Positions 33,336 through 41,753 of a DNA stretch of 46,737 nt are shown here, piece after piece. The DNA comes from ZC4RG30 sp964417875 (GTDB lineage: Bacteria; Pseudomonadota; Gammaproteobacteria; Steroidobacterales; Steroidobacteraceae), in contig CAYQJU010000019.1 in NCBI GenBank assembly GCA_964417875.1, forward strand, positions 1-46,737, written 5' to 3'. The position numbers and the translations under genes are program-made. The notes under the pieces were generated by a model. It was not told the DNA's origin. It saw only the letters and a program-made list of their open reading frames with translations, and searched no databases. The number at the start of each line of letters is the position of its first letter. Positions within the stretch are counted from its first letter, which is position 1.

Positions 33336-35525
33336 TCAGTCGAACACCACCGTCACGCCGGCCACCACGGTGCGCGGTGCGCCCGGGCGCATGCCGTTCT
33401 GGAAGTCGGCCACATACTGCTTGTCGGTGAGGTTGCGGCCCTGCACCCACAGCGACGCCCCGTCGGTGAGGCGATAGCTGACGCGCGCCGACAGCAACGT
33501 GCGGCTGGGCACCGCGCCCAGCACGATGGGCTCGCGCAGGTCGATGGCATCGCCGGCGCCCAGCGGCTCGCACTCGGCATCCTCGATGCAGTCCTCGCCC
33601 ACCAGCAGCGGCGCGCCCGTATTGGCCGGATCGGTGAAGAAGCGGCCCTCGTGCGACAGCGTCAGGCTGGCATGCCAGCCGGCGCGATGCTCCATGCCCA
33701 GCGTCAGGCTGCCGAAGTGCAGCGGGATTTCCGGCACCCTGTTGCCGCGCATGTCGCCGCCGGTGAACTTCGCATTGGTGTAGTTCCACGCCACCGCGGC
33801 AAACAGGTTCAGCGCCGAGCCGGTGAATGCGGCGGAATCCACCCGCGCGCCAAGGTCGACGCCGAAGGCGCGCGAGTTCGCCTCGTTCACATACACGCTG
33901 GCGAAGGTGTCCGGATCGATGTAGGGCAGCTGCACCAGCGTGTTGCGCAGGCGGTTGTAGAACACGGCCGCATCGATGCTGACGCCGCTGGCCGGCGCTG
34001 CCCGCAGCCCCAGCTGCGAGTTGATGCCGATCTCCGGCCGCAGCGGGAAGCTGCTGCCGCGTGCGATGGCCGGCGTGTAGCCGCGCTCGACACTGCCGAA
34101 CAGCTGGGCATTGTCGAAGCCGTCATACAGCACGCTCACGCCGGGCAGCAGCACGGAGCGCTTCTCGCTTTCCTTCGGGTCGAGCGTCGGGAACACGCGC
34201 TGGCGGTGCTGCGTGTAGCGCTCGGCGCGCAGGCCAGGCACGAAGGTCCAGTCGCCGGCCACGATCTGGTCCTGCACGAAGGCCGACATCGCCCACGAGC
34301 GGTACTGCTCGTCGCGCGTCAGCTCGCCGCGGTTGCCGGGCGTGAGGATCTGTCCCACATCGCCTTCGGTGCGGCGGTCATCGAAGGTCTGGCGTTCGGC
34401 GCGCAGGCCCCACTCCAGCGTGTGGCCGCCGTCCAGGCGCAGTTCGGCGCGGTTCTCCAGGCCATAATTGCGATAGTGGCGGTCGCGGCTGATCATCTGC
34501 CCATTGCCGGAGGGTCCCGGCACGAACGCGCCATCGCCGTCGTCCAGCACCAGATCAGGCAGGGCGCCCACCACGTATTCGCCCGGATCCACGGTGAAGC
34601 GCGGACGGTCCAGGTTGGTGTGGAAGGCACGGGTCGAAAGGCTGAACGCCTCGCTGGGCGCAAAGCGATGCATCAGGTCGAACTTCAGGTAATCCACCGC
34701 GATGGTGTTGTGCTCCTGCCCGAAGCGGCCCGCCTTGGTGCGCGGCGCGGCTGCATATTCCTGCGGCGTCAGGTTGCTCTCGTCATAGTGCGAGCGCTCG
34801 CGGAAGTACAGCGCCGAGCCAGACATCTCGTGGCGCGCGCTGATCTTCCAGTCGGCGTTGGCATAGAAGTCCTGGTAATGCGTGTCCTCGACATCGAAGG
34901 TGCCATCGGCCTTCAGGCGGGTGTACGAGAACGCCGAGGCCAGGTCGCCGTCGGTGCGCTGGTGCGACACATGCTGGCGCTGCGTGTCCTGGTTGCCGAA
35001 GGCGGCTTCCAGGCGCGTGCGCGGTTCCGGTGTGCCCCGGATGCTGCGGAAGTTGATGATGCCGTGGTTGTTCAGCGGGCCGTTCTTCACCTGGCCGCTG
35101 GCCTTGATCACCTCGATGCGCTCCAGCCGCTCGGTGGGCGGCGTGTAGTGCGCGCTGGCGTCAAGATAAGTGGCGGCATTGATCGGCGTGCCGTCTTCGA
35201 GCAGCAGCACCTGGCGCGAGCGGCGCGTCGGTGCGCCACGCACGCCGATGCCGGAGCGGCGGCCGAGGATGTCATCGTCGAGCGTGCGCACGCCCGGGAT
35301 GAACTTCAGCGCATCGTGCAGCGTGTAGGGGCGCAGCGTCTCGATGTCTTCAGCCGTCAGTTCGCTGACCGCTGCCGGCGCCGAATCGGTGTCTGCGGGC
35401 ACCACGCCCCAGACCTCGATCGGCGACAGGGTCTGCCCGTCATTGCGCCTTGCGTTGTTGTCCTGCGCGGCGGCTCCGGCGGCGACGGCCAGCAGGCCGG
35501 CGCCCACTACGATGGTCTTGTTCAC
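33336..35525 (-). CDS. TonB-dependent receptor, FecA-like
   Basis: 729 aa with a signal peptide (TIVVGAGLLAVAAGAAAQ). A TonB-box-like LSPIEVWGV leads to a plug that resembles FecA: LHDALKFIPGVRTLDDDILGRRSGIGVRG, LLLEDGTPINAA, YTPPTERLERIEVIKASGQ. The barrel ends in VVAGVTVVFD. It likely imports ferric citrate or a related ferric siderophore. No FecIR-like sigma/antisigma genes and no N-terminal signalling domain are present. The start is GTG at 35525, after GGGGGATTC. The toxin-antitoxin genes lie upstream. Confidence 0.87.
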   Translation of the reverse strand: MNKTIVVGAGLLAVAAGAAAQDNNARRNDGQTLSPIEVWGVVPADTDSAPAAVSELTAEDIETLRPYTLHDALKFIPGVRTLDDDILGRRSGIGVRGAPTRRSRQVLLLEDGTPINAATYLDASAHYTPPTERLERIEVIKASGQVKNGPLNNHGIINFRSIRGTPEPRTRLEAAFGNQDTQRQHVSHQRTDGDLASAFSYTRLKADGTFDVEDTHYQDFYANADWKISARHEMSGSALYFRERSHYDESNLTPQEYAAAPRTKAGRFGQEHNTIAVDYLKFDLMHRFAPSEAFSLSTRAFHTNLDRPRFTVDPGEYVVGALPDLVLDDGDGAFVPGPSGNGQMISRDRHYRNYGLENRAELRLDGGHTLEWGLRAERQTFDDRRTEGDVGQILTPGNRGELTRDEQYRSWAMSAFVQDQIVAGDWTFVPGLRAERYTQHRQRVFPTLDPKESEKRSVLLPGVSVLYDGFDNAQLFGSVERGYTPAIARGSSFPLRPEIGINSQLGLRAAPASGVSIDAAVFYNRLRNTLVQLPYIDPDTFASVYVNEANSRAFGVDLGARVDSAAFTGSALNLFAAVAWNYTNAKFTGGDMRGNRVPEIPLHFGSLTLGMEHRAGWHASLTLSHEGRFFTDPANTGAPLLVGEDCIEDAECEPLGAGDAIDLREPIVLGAVPSRTLLSARVSYRLTDGASLWVQGRNLTDKQYVADFQNGMRPGAPRTVVAGVTVVFD

Positions 35526-35657
35526 GAATCCCCCGATCAGTAAAGCAGCCGCGCAGTCTTGCCGGAAAGCACGCGCCTGGCATTGGAGGGGCTCCCGGCA
35601 AGCGGCGGGAATACTTCCCGATTCGCGGTGGCGTTCGAAGAGCGGACCGGGGCCAGG
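35526..35657 (-). other. Intergenic leader with inverted repeats before the FecA-like gene
   Basis: CTTGCCGG (35558-35565) and CCGGCAAG (35595-35602) form an 8-bp stem around 29 bases; CGGGAA/TTCCCG (35606-35611/35615-35620) makes a small hairpin. The second may end the toxin transcript. No Fur-like site (GATAATGATAATCATTATC type) is evident. Confidence 0.35.
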
Positions 35658-36068
35658 TCAGTTCGCCAGCAACTCAACCCGGCACCGGAGGCCAGCGGCG
35701 CGTGCAAGCCGGGCGTCGCGCGCGAGCAGCACGCCATCGAGGCCCTCGGCAAGCGCGACATAGGCGGCATCGTACGCACTGAGGTTGTCGCGCAGCGGCC
35801 AGATGCGTTCAGCCAGGGCATCGTGGGCATGACGCCGCAGGTCCAGCTCGCGCAGGTGTTGCCGCGCAAGGTTTGCGCGGCCGGCGTCGATGTGGCCGTC
35901 GCGCAGCTCGCGCCTCAGTACGCTCAGCACCTCGAGATCTGCGAGGTGCGGCACGTGAACGGAAATCGCGGGCGATGCGATCCGGTCCGCCAGCTTCTTG
36001 CCTGTGGCCGTCGCGAGAACCAGCTCGACCAGGGCGGACGCATCAAGGACGACCAGGTTTGCTTTCAT
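35658..36068 (-). CDS. PIN-domain toxin, FitB/VapC type
   Basis: 136 aa with the PIN fold: VVLDASALVELVL with the first catalytic aspartate (D9), the ADLEVLSVLRREL helix, and the C-terminal SAYDAAYVALAEGLDGVLLARDARLARAAGL with two further aspartates. PIN toxins cleave RNA. The ATG at 36068 overlaps the antitoxin by 26 bases, a normal operon order (antitoxin first). The N-terminal extension in frame upstream is inside the antitoxin and is not used. Confidence 0.9.
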   Translation of the reverse strand: MKANLVVLDASALVELVLATATGKKLADRIASPAISVHVPHLADLEVLSVLRRELRDGHIDAGRANLARQHLRELDLRRHAHDALAERIWPLRDNLSAYDAAYVALAEGLDGVLLARDARLARAAGLRCRVELLAN

Positions 36069-36291
36069 GATCGTCCCGGCCGGCGCGGAGACTTTCGACG
36101 ATGCCCGGAAGTTCGAAGGTTGGTTGCGCGTGGATCCGGGCCAGCACTTCCGCACGCGTCGGCGTCTCCAGCGACTTGCCGACTTCGCGAAGGATGTACT
36201 CGGACATCGAAACACCCTCCGTGGCGGCGCGTGCCTTGAGGCGCCGGTGAAAATCGGCGGGAACACCGCGAATCTGGATCATCGTCGTCAT
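36043..36291 (-). CDS. Ribbon-helix-helix antitoxin, FitA type
   Basis: About 82 aa from the ATG at 36291 (36282, MIQIRGV, is also possible). The N-terminus MIQIRGVPADFHRRLKARAA matches the FitA/Arc-type DNA-binding strand and helix. SMSEYILREVGK completes the fold. The C-terminal tail would bind the toxin. The next in-frame ATG upstream (36315) lies within the promoter, so it is rejected. Confidence 0.87.
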   Translation of the reverse strand: MTTMIQIRGVPADFHRRLKARAATEGVSMSEYILREVGKSLETPTRAEVLARIHAQPTFELPGIVESLRAGRDDHESKPGRP

Positions 36292-36298
36292 GAATGTC

Positions 36299-36327
36299 AG
36301 CATATTTTCATGCACTTATCATGTCAA
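36299..36327 (-). promoter_or_regulatory. Promoter of the toxin-antitoxin pair
   Basis: On the minus strand: consensus -35 TTGACA (36327-36322), 17-base spacer, -10 TATGCT (36304-36299). The start of transcription falls at or one base before the antitoxin ATG at 36291, so the mRNA would be leaderless or nearly so. A GCAT-N6-ATGC dyad overlaps the -10 and would fit autoregulation by the antitoxin. Confidence 0.7.
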
Positions 36328-36441
36328 AGGCACGGATTGATATTGCGACCGACGAGGCGGTGTGAGGTGCCGCAAATGACCACACGCTCGCCAGAAATCC
36401 GCCCCTGTCGCTGCCATTGACCCATGCTAGGTTGCAGCGCC

Positions 36442-36999
36442 ATGCCACGCTTGTTCCTTGCGCTTCAACCCCGTCCCGATGAGGCAGCGGCAATGACCGC
36501 GGCGACGGCGCCCTTGCTGCAGGAACCGGGCGGCAAGCCAGTCCTGCCGGATGACCTGCATCTCACGTTGCACTTCCTGGGCGAAGTGGAAGAAGGCCGC
36601 ATCGCGGGTCTCATCCGCGACATCACCGGGCATGTGTCTCCGCCGCGCATCCGCCTGCAGCTTGGGCAACTGGACTATTGGCACCGCGCGCAGCTGGTGT
36701 GTCTGGTCCCGGCGCAAGACCAGGACTTCTCGACCGTCGCGGATCTTGCCCACCGCCTGCGCAGGGTATCGGCCATCACGCCGGGTGCTGGCGATGCGAA
36801 GCCCTTCCGGCCCCACGTGACGGTGGGGCGACGGATGCCGGCCGCTGCGATGACCGGCCGGTCATGGCCACTTGCCCTGCGCGCGCCTTTGAACCTGTCG
36901 GCGGACGGGTTCGCCTTGCTGCGCAGTGTCGGTGAGGCATCCGTGCCCCGCTATGCCGTGGAGCATGCGTGGCGGTCCGGCGCACGCCCCTCCGTTTGA
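36442..36999 (+). CDS. thpR: RNA 2',3'-cyclic phosphodiesterase (2H family)
   Basis: About 185 aa. The ThpR/LigT family hydrolyses 2',3'-cyclic phosphate in RNA and can reverse-ligate tRNA halves. Both HxTx motifs are present: HLTLHFLGEV and HVTVGRR. MPRLFLAL begins the fold, so the ATG at 36442 is chosen over 36424. It is divergent from the toxin-antitoxin pair. Confidence 0.88.
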   Translation: MPRLFLALQPRPDEAAAMTAATAPLLQEPGGKPVLPDDLHLTLHFLGEVEEGRIAGLIRDITGHVSPPRIRLQLGQLDYWHRAQLVCLVPAQDQDFSTVADLAHRLRRVSAITPGAGDAKPFRPHVTVGRRMPAAAMTGRSWPLALRAPLNLSADGFALLRSVGEASVPRYAVEHAWRSGARPSV

Positions 37000-37122
37000 A
37001 GCGCGGAGGATCGAGGCAATCCCTGGTGAAAGTCGATCCTTGCGACGCCCAGGTTATGCCTTGGAAGCGGTGGCCACCTGCGGTTCAATAGCCCGCCGAA
37101 CCAACGAGGGAGGGATCCATCC

Positions 37123-38136
37123 ATGAACTTCGCGCGCCTTGCCTGCCTGCTGTCTGTGCTTGCGGCGCCAGCCGCTGCGCTGGCCGCCAATCCGCCGGCC
37201 CAGCCCGGCCCTTGCAACCGCGCCTGCCTCGAGGGCTTCGTGGACCGCTACCTCGACGCCATGAAGGACAACACCGTCAGCGACGCGCTGTTCGCGCGCG
37301 AGGTGAAGTTCACCGAGAACGGCATCCGCCTGCCGCTGGGCAGCGAGGGGCTGTGGTTCAACATGTCCGGCCGGGGCAACTACCGCTTCTACGTGCCCGA
37401 TGTCGAAACCCAGCAGGTGGCCTACATCGGCACCGTGCGCTTCGGCGGCGAGACCGAGACCGATGGCACGCTGGCAGCGCTGGCACTGCGACTGAAGATC
37501 GTCGACAACAGGATCACCGAGGTGGAGCAGCTGGCCATCCGCCCGGACAACACGCAGCAGGTGGTGGGCGGCGGCAATGCGCCGGCGGCACCATCGCGCT
37601 TCCCGCCCACCGGCGAGGCGGTGGAGGCGATGGGCCAGCCGCACGAGATCTTCCGCCAGCCGATTCCCGAGGCACGCCGCGCCACGCGCGAGGAGCTGAT
37701 CAAGTCGGCCAACTACTATTTCACCGGCCTTGCGCGCAATGACGGCAAGGGCTACTACAACTTTACCGACGACTGCGTGCGCTTCGAGAATGGCATCGAT
37801 GTGCTGGCGGGCCGGGCCGGCGCGCAGGGTGGCGCCGCGCCGACGCGCACCAGGTGCAAGGAGCAGTTCGAGAACGGCTCGCTGAATGGCGTGGTCTCGC
37901 GCGTGCGCGACCGGCGCTTCGTCGCGGTGGACCGCGAGCGCGGCATCGTGTTCGCGTTCGGCTTCTTCGACCATGACCGCATCAACTGGACCTGGCAGCT
38001 GGCGGAGCTGTTCCGCATCGAAGACGGGATGATCTCGCGCATCGAGGCGGTGTTCCACCGGGTGCCTTATGGGATCAATTCGGGGTGGAGCACCTACGAG
38101 CAGGGCATGTCCGAGGAGATCATCGACGTCCGTTAG
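37123..38136 (+). CDS. DUF8021-like secreted protein
   Basis: 337 aa with a signal peptide cleaved after about ALAAN. Two NTF2-like halves are visible. The first has CNRACLEGFVDRYLDAM and FTENGIRLPLGSEGLWFNMSG; the second has SANYYFTGLARNDGKGYYNFTDDCVRFENG. This matches DUF8021, a family of secreted proteins found mainly in environmental bacteria and fungi. The function is not known. GAGGGA before the ATG supports the start. Confidence 0.75.
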   Translation: MNFARLACLLSVLAAPAAALAANPPAQPGPCNRACLEGFVDRYLDAMKDNTVSDALFAREVKFTENGIRLPLGSEGLWFNMSGRGNYRFYVPDVETQQVAYIGTVRFGGETETDGTLAALALRLKIVDNRITEVEQLAIRPDNTQQVVGGGNAPAAPSRFPPTGEAVEAMGQPHEIFRQPIPEARRATREELIKSANYYFTGLARNDGKGYYNFTDDCVRFENGIDVLAGRAGAQGGAAPTRTRCKEQFENGSLNGVVSRVRDRRFVAVDRERGIVFAFGFFDHDRINWTWQLAELFRIEDGMISRIEAVFHRVPYGINSGWSTYEQGMSEEIIDVR

Positions 38137-38171
38137 GATCGCGCAACGCGGATCCACGGCGTCATGACGGC

Positions 38172-38197
38172 GCGGGTGTGGCTTGCACCACACCCGC
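38172..38197. terminator. Bidirectional hairpin between convergent genes
   Basis: GCGGGTGTGG/CCACACCCGC, a 10-bp perfect stem with a six-base loop, lies between the two convergent stop codons (38136 and 38208). No T run on either side. Confidence 0.55.
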
Positions 38198-38207
38198 AGC
38201 CGTGGTG

Positions 38208-40955
38208 TCAGTTGCCCGCAGCGGCGCCCGCCGCCACCTTCGCGAAGTCGCCGGCCTTCACGATCGTGAGCCTGGCCGGGTCGACGTGCTTCTTCAGCGC
38301 GTCGCGGATTTCATCGCCGGTCAGCGCCATCACGCGCTCCTCGAAGGCCTTGTCCCAGGTCAGCAGCGTGCGGCCGCTGTCCAGGTGCGAGAGCAGGCGG
38401 CTGGCCAGCGAGGCATCCTGGCTGCGAATCTCCGCGAAGCTCTGCTTCCAGCCGGCCTTGGCCTTCTCGATCTCGGCGTCGGTGAAGCCGCCGTCGATGG
38501 CCTTCTGCAGTTCCTCGCGCAGTGCCGCCTCTACCCTTGCGATGTTCTGCGGCGCGGCGATGGCCTGCGCGGTCCAGCCACCGGCGCGGTCGAAGATCGA
38601 GCCGCCCACCTGTGACCCGACCGAATAGCTGAGCCCTTCCTGGACGCGGATGCGCGCCACCAGACGCGAGTCGAAGCCGGCACCGCCGCCCAGCATGTAA
38701 TCGGCGAGATACAGCGCGGCGTAGTCCGGATCGTTCTGGTTGGTGTCGAGGTTCATGCGCGCCAGCAGCACCGCATTCTCCTTGTCCGGCGTCTCGATCG
38801 AGATGCTGGTGGACGGGATGTCCCGATGGTCGCGGGTGATGCGCTCCCAGGGAGTGTCGTTGCGCCAGTCGCCGAAGCCCTGCTCGATCGCTGCGATCAC
38901 CTCTTCCTCGTCGAAATCGCCGACCACTGCGAACTGCGCGCGGTTCGCGGCATAGAACTCGCGATGGAAGCGGCGCACATCCTCCAGCGTCACGGCCTGG
39001 ATGGCCTCCATCTGCTGCTGCAGTGTCTCCGAGTGCCGGGGATCGCCCGGCGGGTAGATGTTGAAGTGCTGTCCCAGTGCCTCGGAGGCACGGGACGCCG
39101 GATCGGACATTGCCGTCTCGAGGTTCGTGACGGCCGCATCCTTCAGCTGCGCGAACTCGCCTTCGGGGAAAGCCGGTTCGCGCAGCGTGTGGGCGGCCAG
39201 GCGGATGGCGGCCACCAGGTTCGGCCGCGTGGTCTGGAAGCTGGCGCCCAGCGAGCCCACCCCGCCGCTGACATTCAGTTTCGTGAACTCATCGCGCAGC
39301 TGCTCGCGCGTGTAGCGCGTGGTGCCGCGCATCAGCATGCTGCCGGTCAGTGCCCCCACATAGCTGCGGTCGAACAGCAGCTCCACGTTGCCGGCCGGCA
39401 TGGTCATGCGGAACTGCACCGTGCCGCCGCGATTCTTCTTCGACAGCAGCGCCACCTTCATGCCGTTGATTTCCAGCCGTCGCACGCGACGCTCGATGTT
39501 CTCCGGGCTGGGATCGAACTGCTCGGCCTCCGATTCCACCTGCCTCGGCTGGAAGTCCTTCAGCACTTCCGCGGCGCTGGCCACGCGCGGAATCTCGGCG
39601 CGCTGCGGATCCTCCTCATGCAGGAACAGCCCCACGACACGGTTGTCACGGCGCAGATAGCGCGCGGCCGCCGCGCTCACCTGTTCGGCGGTGACCTGCT
39701 GCTGCCGGTCGCGGTTCAGGAAGAACATCCGCCAGTCGCCCAGCGCGATGTAGTCGGACAGTGCCAGGCCGATGCGCTCATGGTCATTCATCATGCGCTC
39801 GGCGGAATTGGCGAAGTTGATGCGCGCGCGCTCCATCTCTTCGGGCGTCAGCGGGTTGTCGGCCAGCGTCTCCACGGCGCGGATCAGCTCCTGCTGCACC
39901 GGCTCGACGGGATCACCCTTCTTCATCACCGCGCCGATCAGGTGCAGCGTGCCATCGGCGCCGGTCAGTCCGCCGCCCAGCACCTGCACGGCCTTGCCCG
40001 TTTCCACCAGCGACTTGTGCAGTCGCCCGGAGGGGATGTCGGTGAGCGCGAAGCTCGCATAGTCCATCGCCACGTCATCCGGATGCAGCGGCGAGGGCGT
40101 CTTGTAGGCCAGCACCACCACCTGCGTGTCGCCGACACGGCGCACGGTGACACTGCGCTCGCCGTCCTGCGTGGGCTCGACGGTCCACAGCTTCGGCAGC
40201 TCCCGGGTGGGACGCGGGATGGGGCCGAAATGGCGGCTCACCATCTGCAGCGCGCGCTCCGGATCGAAGCGGCCGGCAATCAGCAGCACGGCGTTGTCCG
40301 GCTGGTAGTAGCGGCGGTAGAACTCGCGCAGGTTCCCGATCTCGACATTCTCGATGTCCGAGCGGTTGCCGATGGTGGAGTTGCCATAGTTGTGCCAGTC
40401 GTAGGCAATGCTCTGCAGGCGCTTGACCAGCACATTGACGGGCGAGTTCTCGCCGCGCTCGTATTCATTGCGCACCACCGTCATCTCGGTTTCCAGGTCT
40501 TCGCTGGCGATGCGGGCATTGACCATCCGGTCCGCCTCCATCTGCAGCGCCCAGTCGAGCGTCTCCTCGCTGGCCTGGAACAGTTCGTAATAGTTGGTGC
40601 GATCGCTGGAGGTGGTGCCGTTCCAGCTGGTCACGCGGCCATTGAACTCCTTGGCGATGTCCGGGATGTTGGTGGTGCCCTTGAACAGCAGATGCTCCAG
40701 CAGGTGCGCCATGCCGGTCTCGCCATAGCCCTCGTGACGGGAGCCGACGAGGTAGGTCATGTTCACGGTGATCGTGGGCTTCGACTGGTCCGGGAACAGC
40801 AGCACCGTCAGGCCATTGGCGAGTCGGTATTCGGTGATGCCCTCGACCGAGGTGATGCGCTCGGGTTGCGCCGGCGCGGCGGCCTGCGCCAGTGCAGTCG
40901 CCAGCAGCAGCATGAATGCGAGGAAGGACGGGCGCGCGGATGCTCGCACGGTCAT
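38208..40955 (-). CDS. M16 family zinc peptidase (pitrilysin type)
   Basis: About 915 aa, exported: signal peptide SFLAFMLLLATALAQAAAP. The inverted zinc motif HLLEH is at 84-88 in GMAHLLEHLLFKGT, with the third ligand E164 in VVRNEYERG. A second M16-like domain in the C-terminal half lacks the metal motif, as usual for the two-domain type. The ATG at 40955 has GGAG eight bases upstream. It probably cleaves peptides in the periplasm or at the cell surface. Confidence 0.92.
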   Translation of the reverse strand: MTVRASARPSFLAFMLLLATALAQAAAPAQPERITSVEGITEYRLANGLTVLLFPDQSKPTITVNMTYLVGSRHEGYGETGMAHLLEHLLFKGTTNIPDIAKEFNGRVTSWNGTTSSDRTNYYELFQASEETLDWALQMEADRMVNARIASEDLETEMTVVRNEYERGENSPVNVLVKRLQSIAYDWHNYGNSTIGNRSDIENVEIGNLREFYRRYYQPDNAVLLIAGRFDPERALQMVSRHFGPIPRPTRELPKLWTVEPTQDGERSVTVRRVGDTQVVVLAYKTPSPLHPDDVAMDYASFALTDIPSGRLHKSLVETGKAVQVLGGGLTGADGTLHLIGAVMKKGDPVEPVQQELIRAVETLADNPLTPEEMERARINFANSAERMMNDHERIGLALSDYIALGDWRMFFLNRDRQQQVTAEQVSAAAARYLRRDNRVVGLFLHEEDPQRAEIPRVASAAEVLKDFQPRQVESEAEQFDPSPENIERRVRRLEINGMKVALLSKKNRGGTVQFRMTMPAGNVELLFDRSYVGALTGSMLMRGTTRYTREQLRDEFTKLNVSGGVGSLGASFQTTRPNLVAAIRLAAHTLREPAFPEGEFAQLKDAAVTNLETAMSDPASRASEALGQHFNIYPPGDPRHSETLQQQMEAIQAVTLEDVRRFHREFYAANRAQFAVVGDFDEEEVIAAIEQGFGDWRNDTPWERITRDHRDIPSTSISIETPDKENAVLLARMNLDTNQNDPDYAALYLADYMLGGGAGFDSRLVARIRVQEGLSYSVGSQVGGSIFDRAGGWTAQAIAAPQNIARVEAALREELQKAIDGGFTDAEIEKAKAGWKQSFAEIRSQDASLASRLLSHLDSGRTLLTWDKAFEERVMALTGDEIRDALKKHVDPARLTIVKAGDFAKVAAGAAAGN

Positions 40956-41096
40956 GGGGCAACTCCGGTGGGTGCCGACGGACGACGCCAGCGTCCACCG
41001 GATCGTTGCAAACTCGCCCCGCAGCCGCAAGCCGGACGCCGCCGGCGTAAATTGGTTTCAGTCGATGCAGGCGCGGCAGGGAAGCCGGCGCGATGG

Positions 41097-41486
41097 CTAC
41101 TTCGCGCGCTTTGCCACCACCGGCGCCTCCACCGGCCCCTGCCCCATGTCGAACACGCCGACGAGGTCCAGTTCATCACCCTGCAAGGTGCCGGTGTAGC
41201 GGATCAGCAGCGGCGGCGCCCCATCGGTCATCGGGAAGGCCAGCGAGAAGCTCACCTCTTCGCCGCGGATCACGCCGTCCGTGATCGGCACCGGCGGGGA
41301 CACCACCGGACCGCCCAGCGTGCCAGTGAGTCTTTCGCCATCTGCGGTGAGGTCGAACTGCAGTTCCACCGGGCCATTCGGGCCACCCTCCACCGTAGCC
41401 TTCCACCGCCCGTCGATGTCCGCCGCCATCGCCGGCAGGGCGAGCAGCACGGCGGCAAACCCCGGAATGTATCGATGTACTTTCAT
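41097..41486 (-). CDS. Small exported protein of unknown function
   Basis: 129 aa, signal peptide IPGFAAVLLALPAMAADI. The mature part is beta-rich, with IDGRWKATVEGGPNGPVELQFDLTADGERLTGTLGGP-like repeats of short strands, the pattern of a small lipocalin-like or META-type barrel. AGGGAG precedes the ATG. The gene is divergent from the aroG leader. No known family is recognised with confidence. Confidence 0.78.
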   Translation of the reverse strand: MKVHRYIPGFAAVLLALPAMAADIDGRWKATVEGGPNGPVELQFDLTADGERLTGTLGGPVVSPPVPITDGVIRGEEVSFSLAFPMTDGAPPLLIRYTGTLQGDELDLVGVFDMGQGPVEAPVVAKRAK

Positions 41487-41640
41487 GGCGGCTCCCTGTT
41501 GGAATATGTATCGGGCACCTGGCCAGGCTCCAGTGTACTGCAGCCGGCAGGCCGCCCCGCGCAGCGGCCCCGGGCCCGCGCACAGGCCCCGGATCGCCGC
41601 GGCCGGCCCGCCTTTAGCGCCCCCTCGCGCGATTTTCCGG

Positions 41641-41676
41641 TTGCGGCCCGGCCCGGCCTCTGGTACATCTTGTACC
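41641..41676 (+). promoter_or_regulatory. Putative aroG promoter and dyad
   Basis: TTGCGG (41641-41646), 17 bases, then TACATC (41664-41669) preceded by TG. A perfect GGTACA-TCT-TGTACC dyad (41662-41676) covers the -10. It does not match the TyrR box (TGTAAA-N6-TTTACA). The predicted start is within a few bases of the leader peptide ATG. Moderate motif support only. Confidence 0.35.
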
Positions 41677-41678
41677 TC

Positions 41679-41753
41679 ATGAGCACCCGGTACTTTTACT
41701 GGCAGTACTTTCCCCATCCGGAAATGGCGGCGGAAGGACTGGGTGCACGCTGA
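41679..41753 (+). CDS. Attenuator leader peptide of aroG
   Basis: 24 codons and a stop. After M-S-T-R come Y5 F6 Y7 W8 Q9 Y10 F11: three Tyr, two Phe and one Trp codons among seven. This is the composition expected of a ribosome-stalling leader that senses all three products of the shikimate pathway, the end-products that control DAHP synthase. The stop codon (41751-41753) lies inside a hairpin, and region 2 of the attenuator is within the peptide's C-terminal codons. There is no clear ribosome site; translation may be leaderless. Too short for standard gene callers. Confidence 0.82.
   Translation: MSTRYFYWQYFPHPEMAAEGLGAR

Noticed and set aside
33228..35660. Fur box upstream of the FecA-like receptor
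   Set aside because: No 19-bp Fur-like dyad was found in 35526-35657.
36301..36315. Antitoxin start at 36315
   Set aside because: That ATG lies between the -35 and -10 of a strong promoter and has no ribosome site.
38826..41753. A 975-codon plus-strand open frame ending with the aromatic run
   Set aside because: It is antisense to the M16 peptidase gene. Only its last 24 codons, which begin with a separate ATG, are meaningful, as the attenuator peptide.
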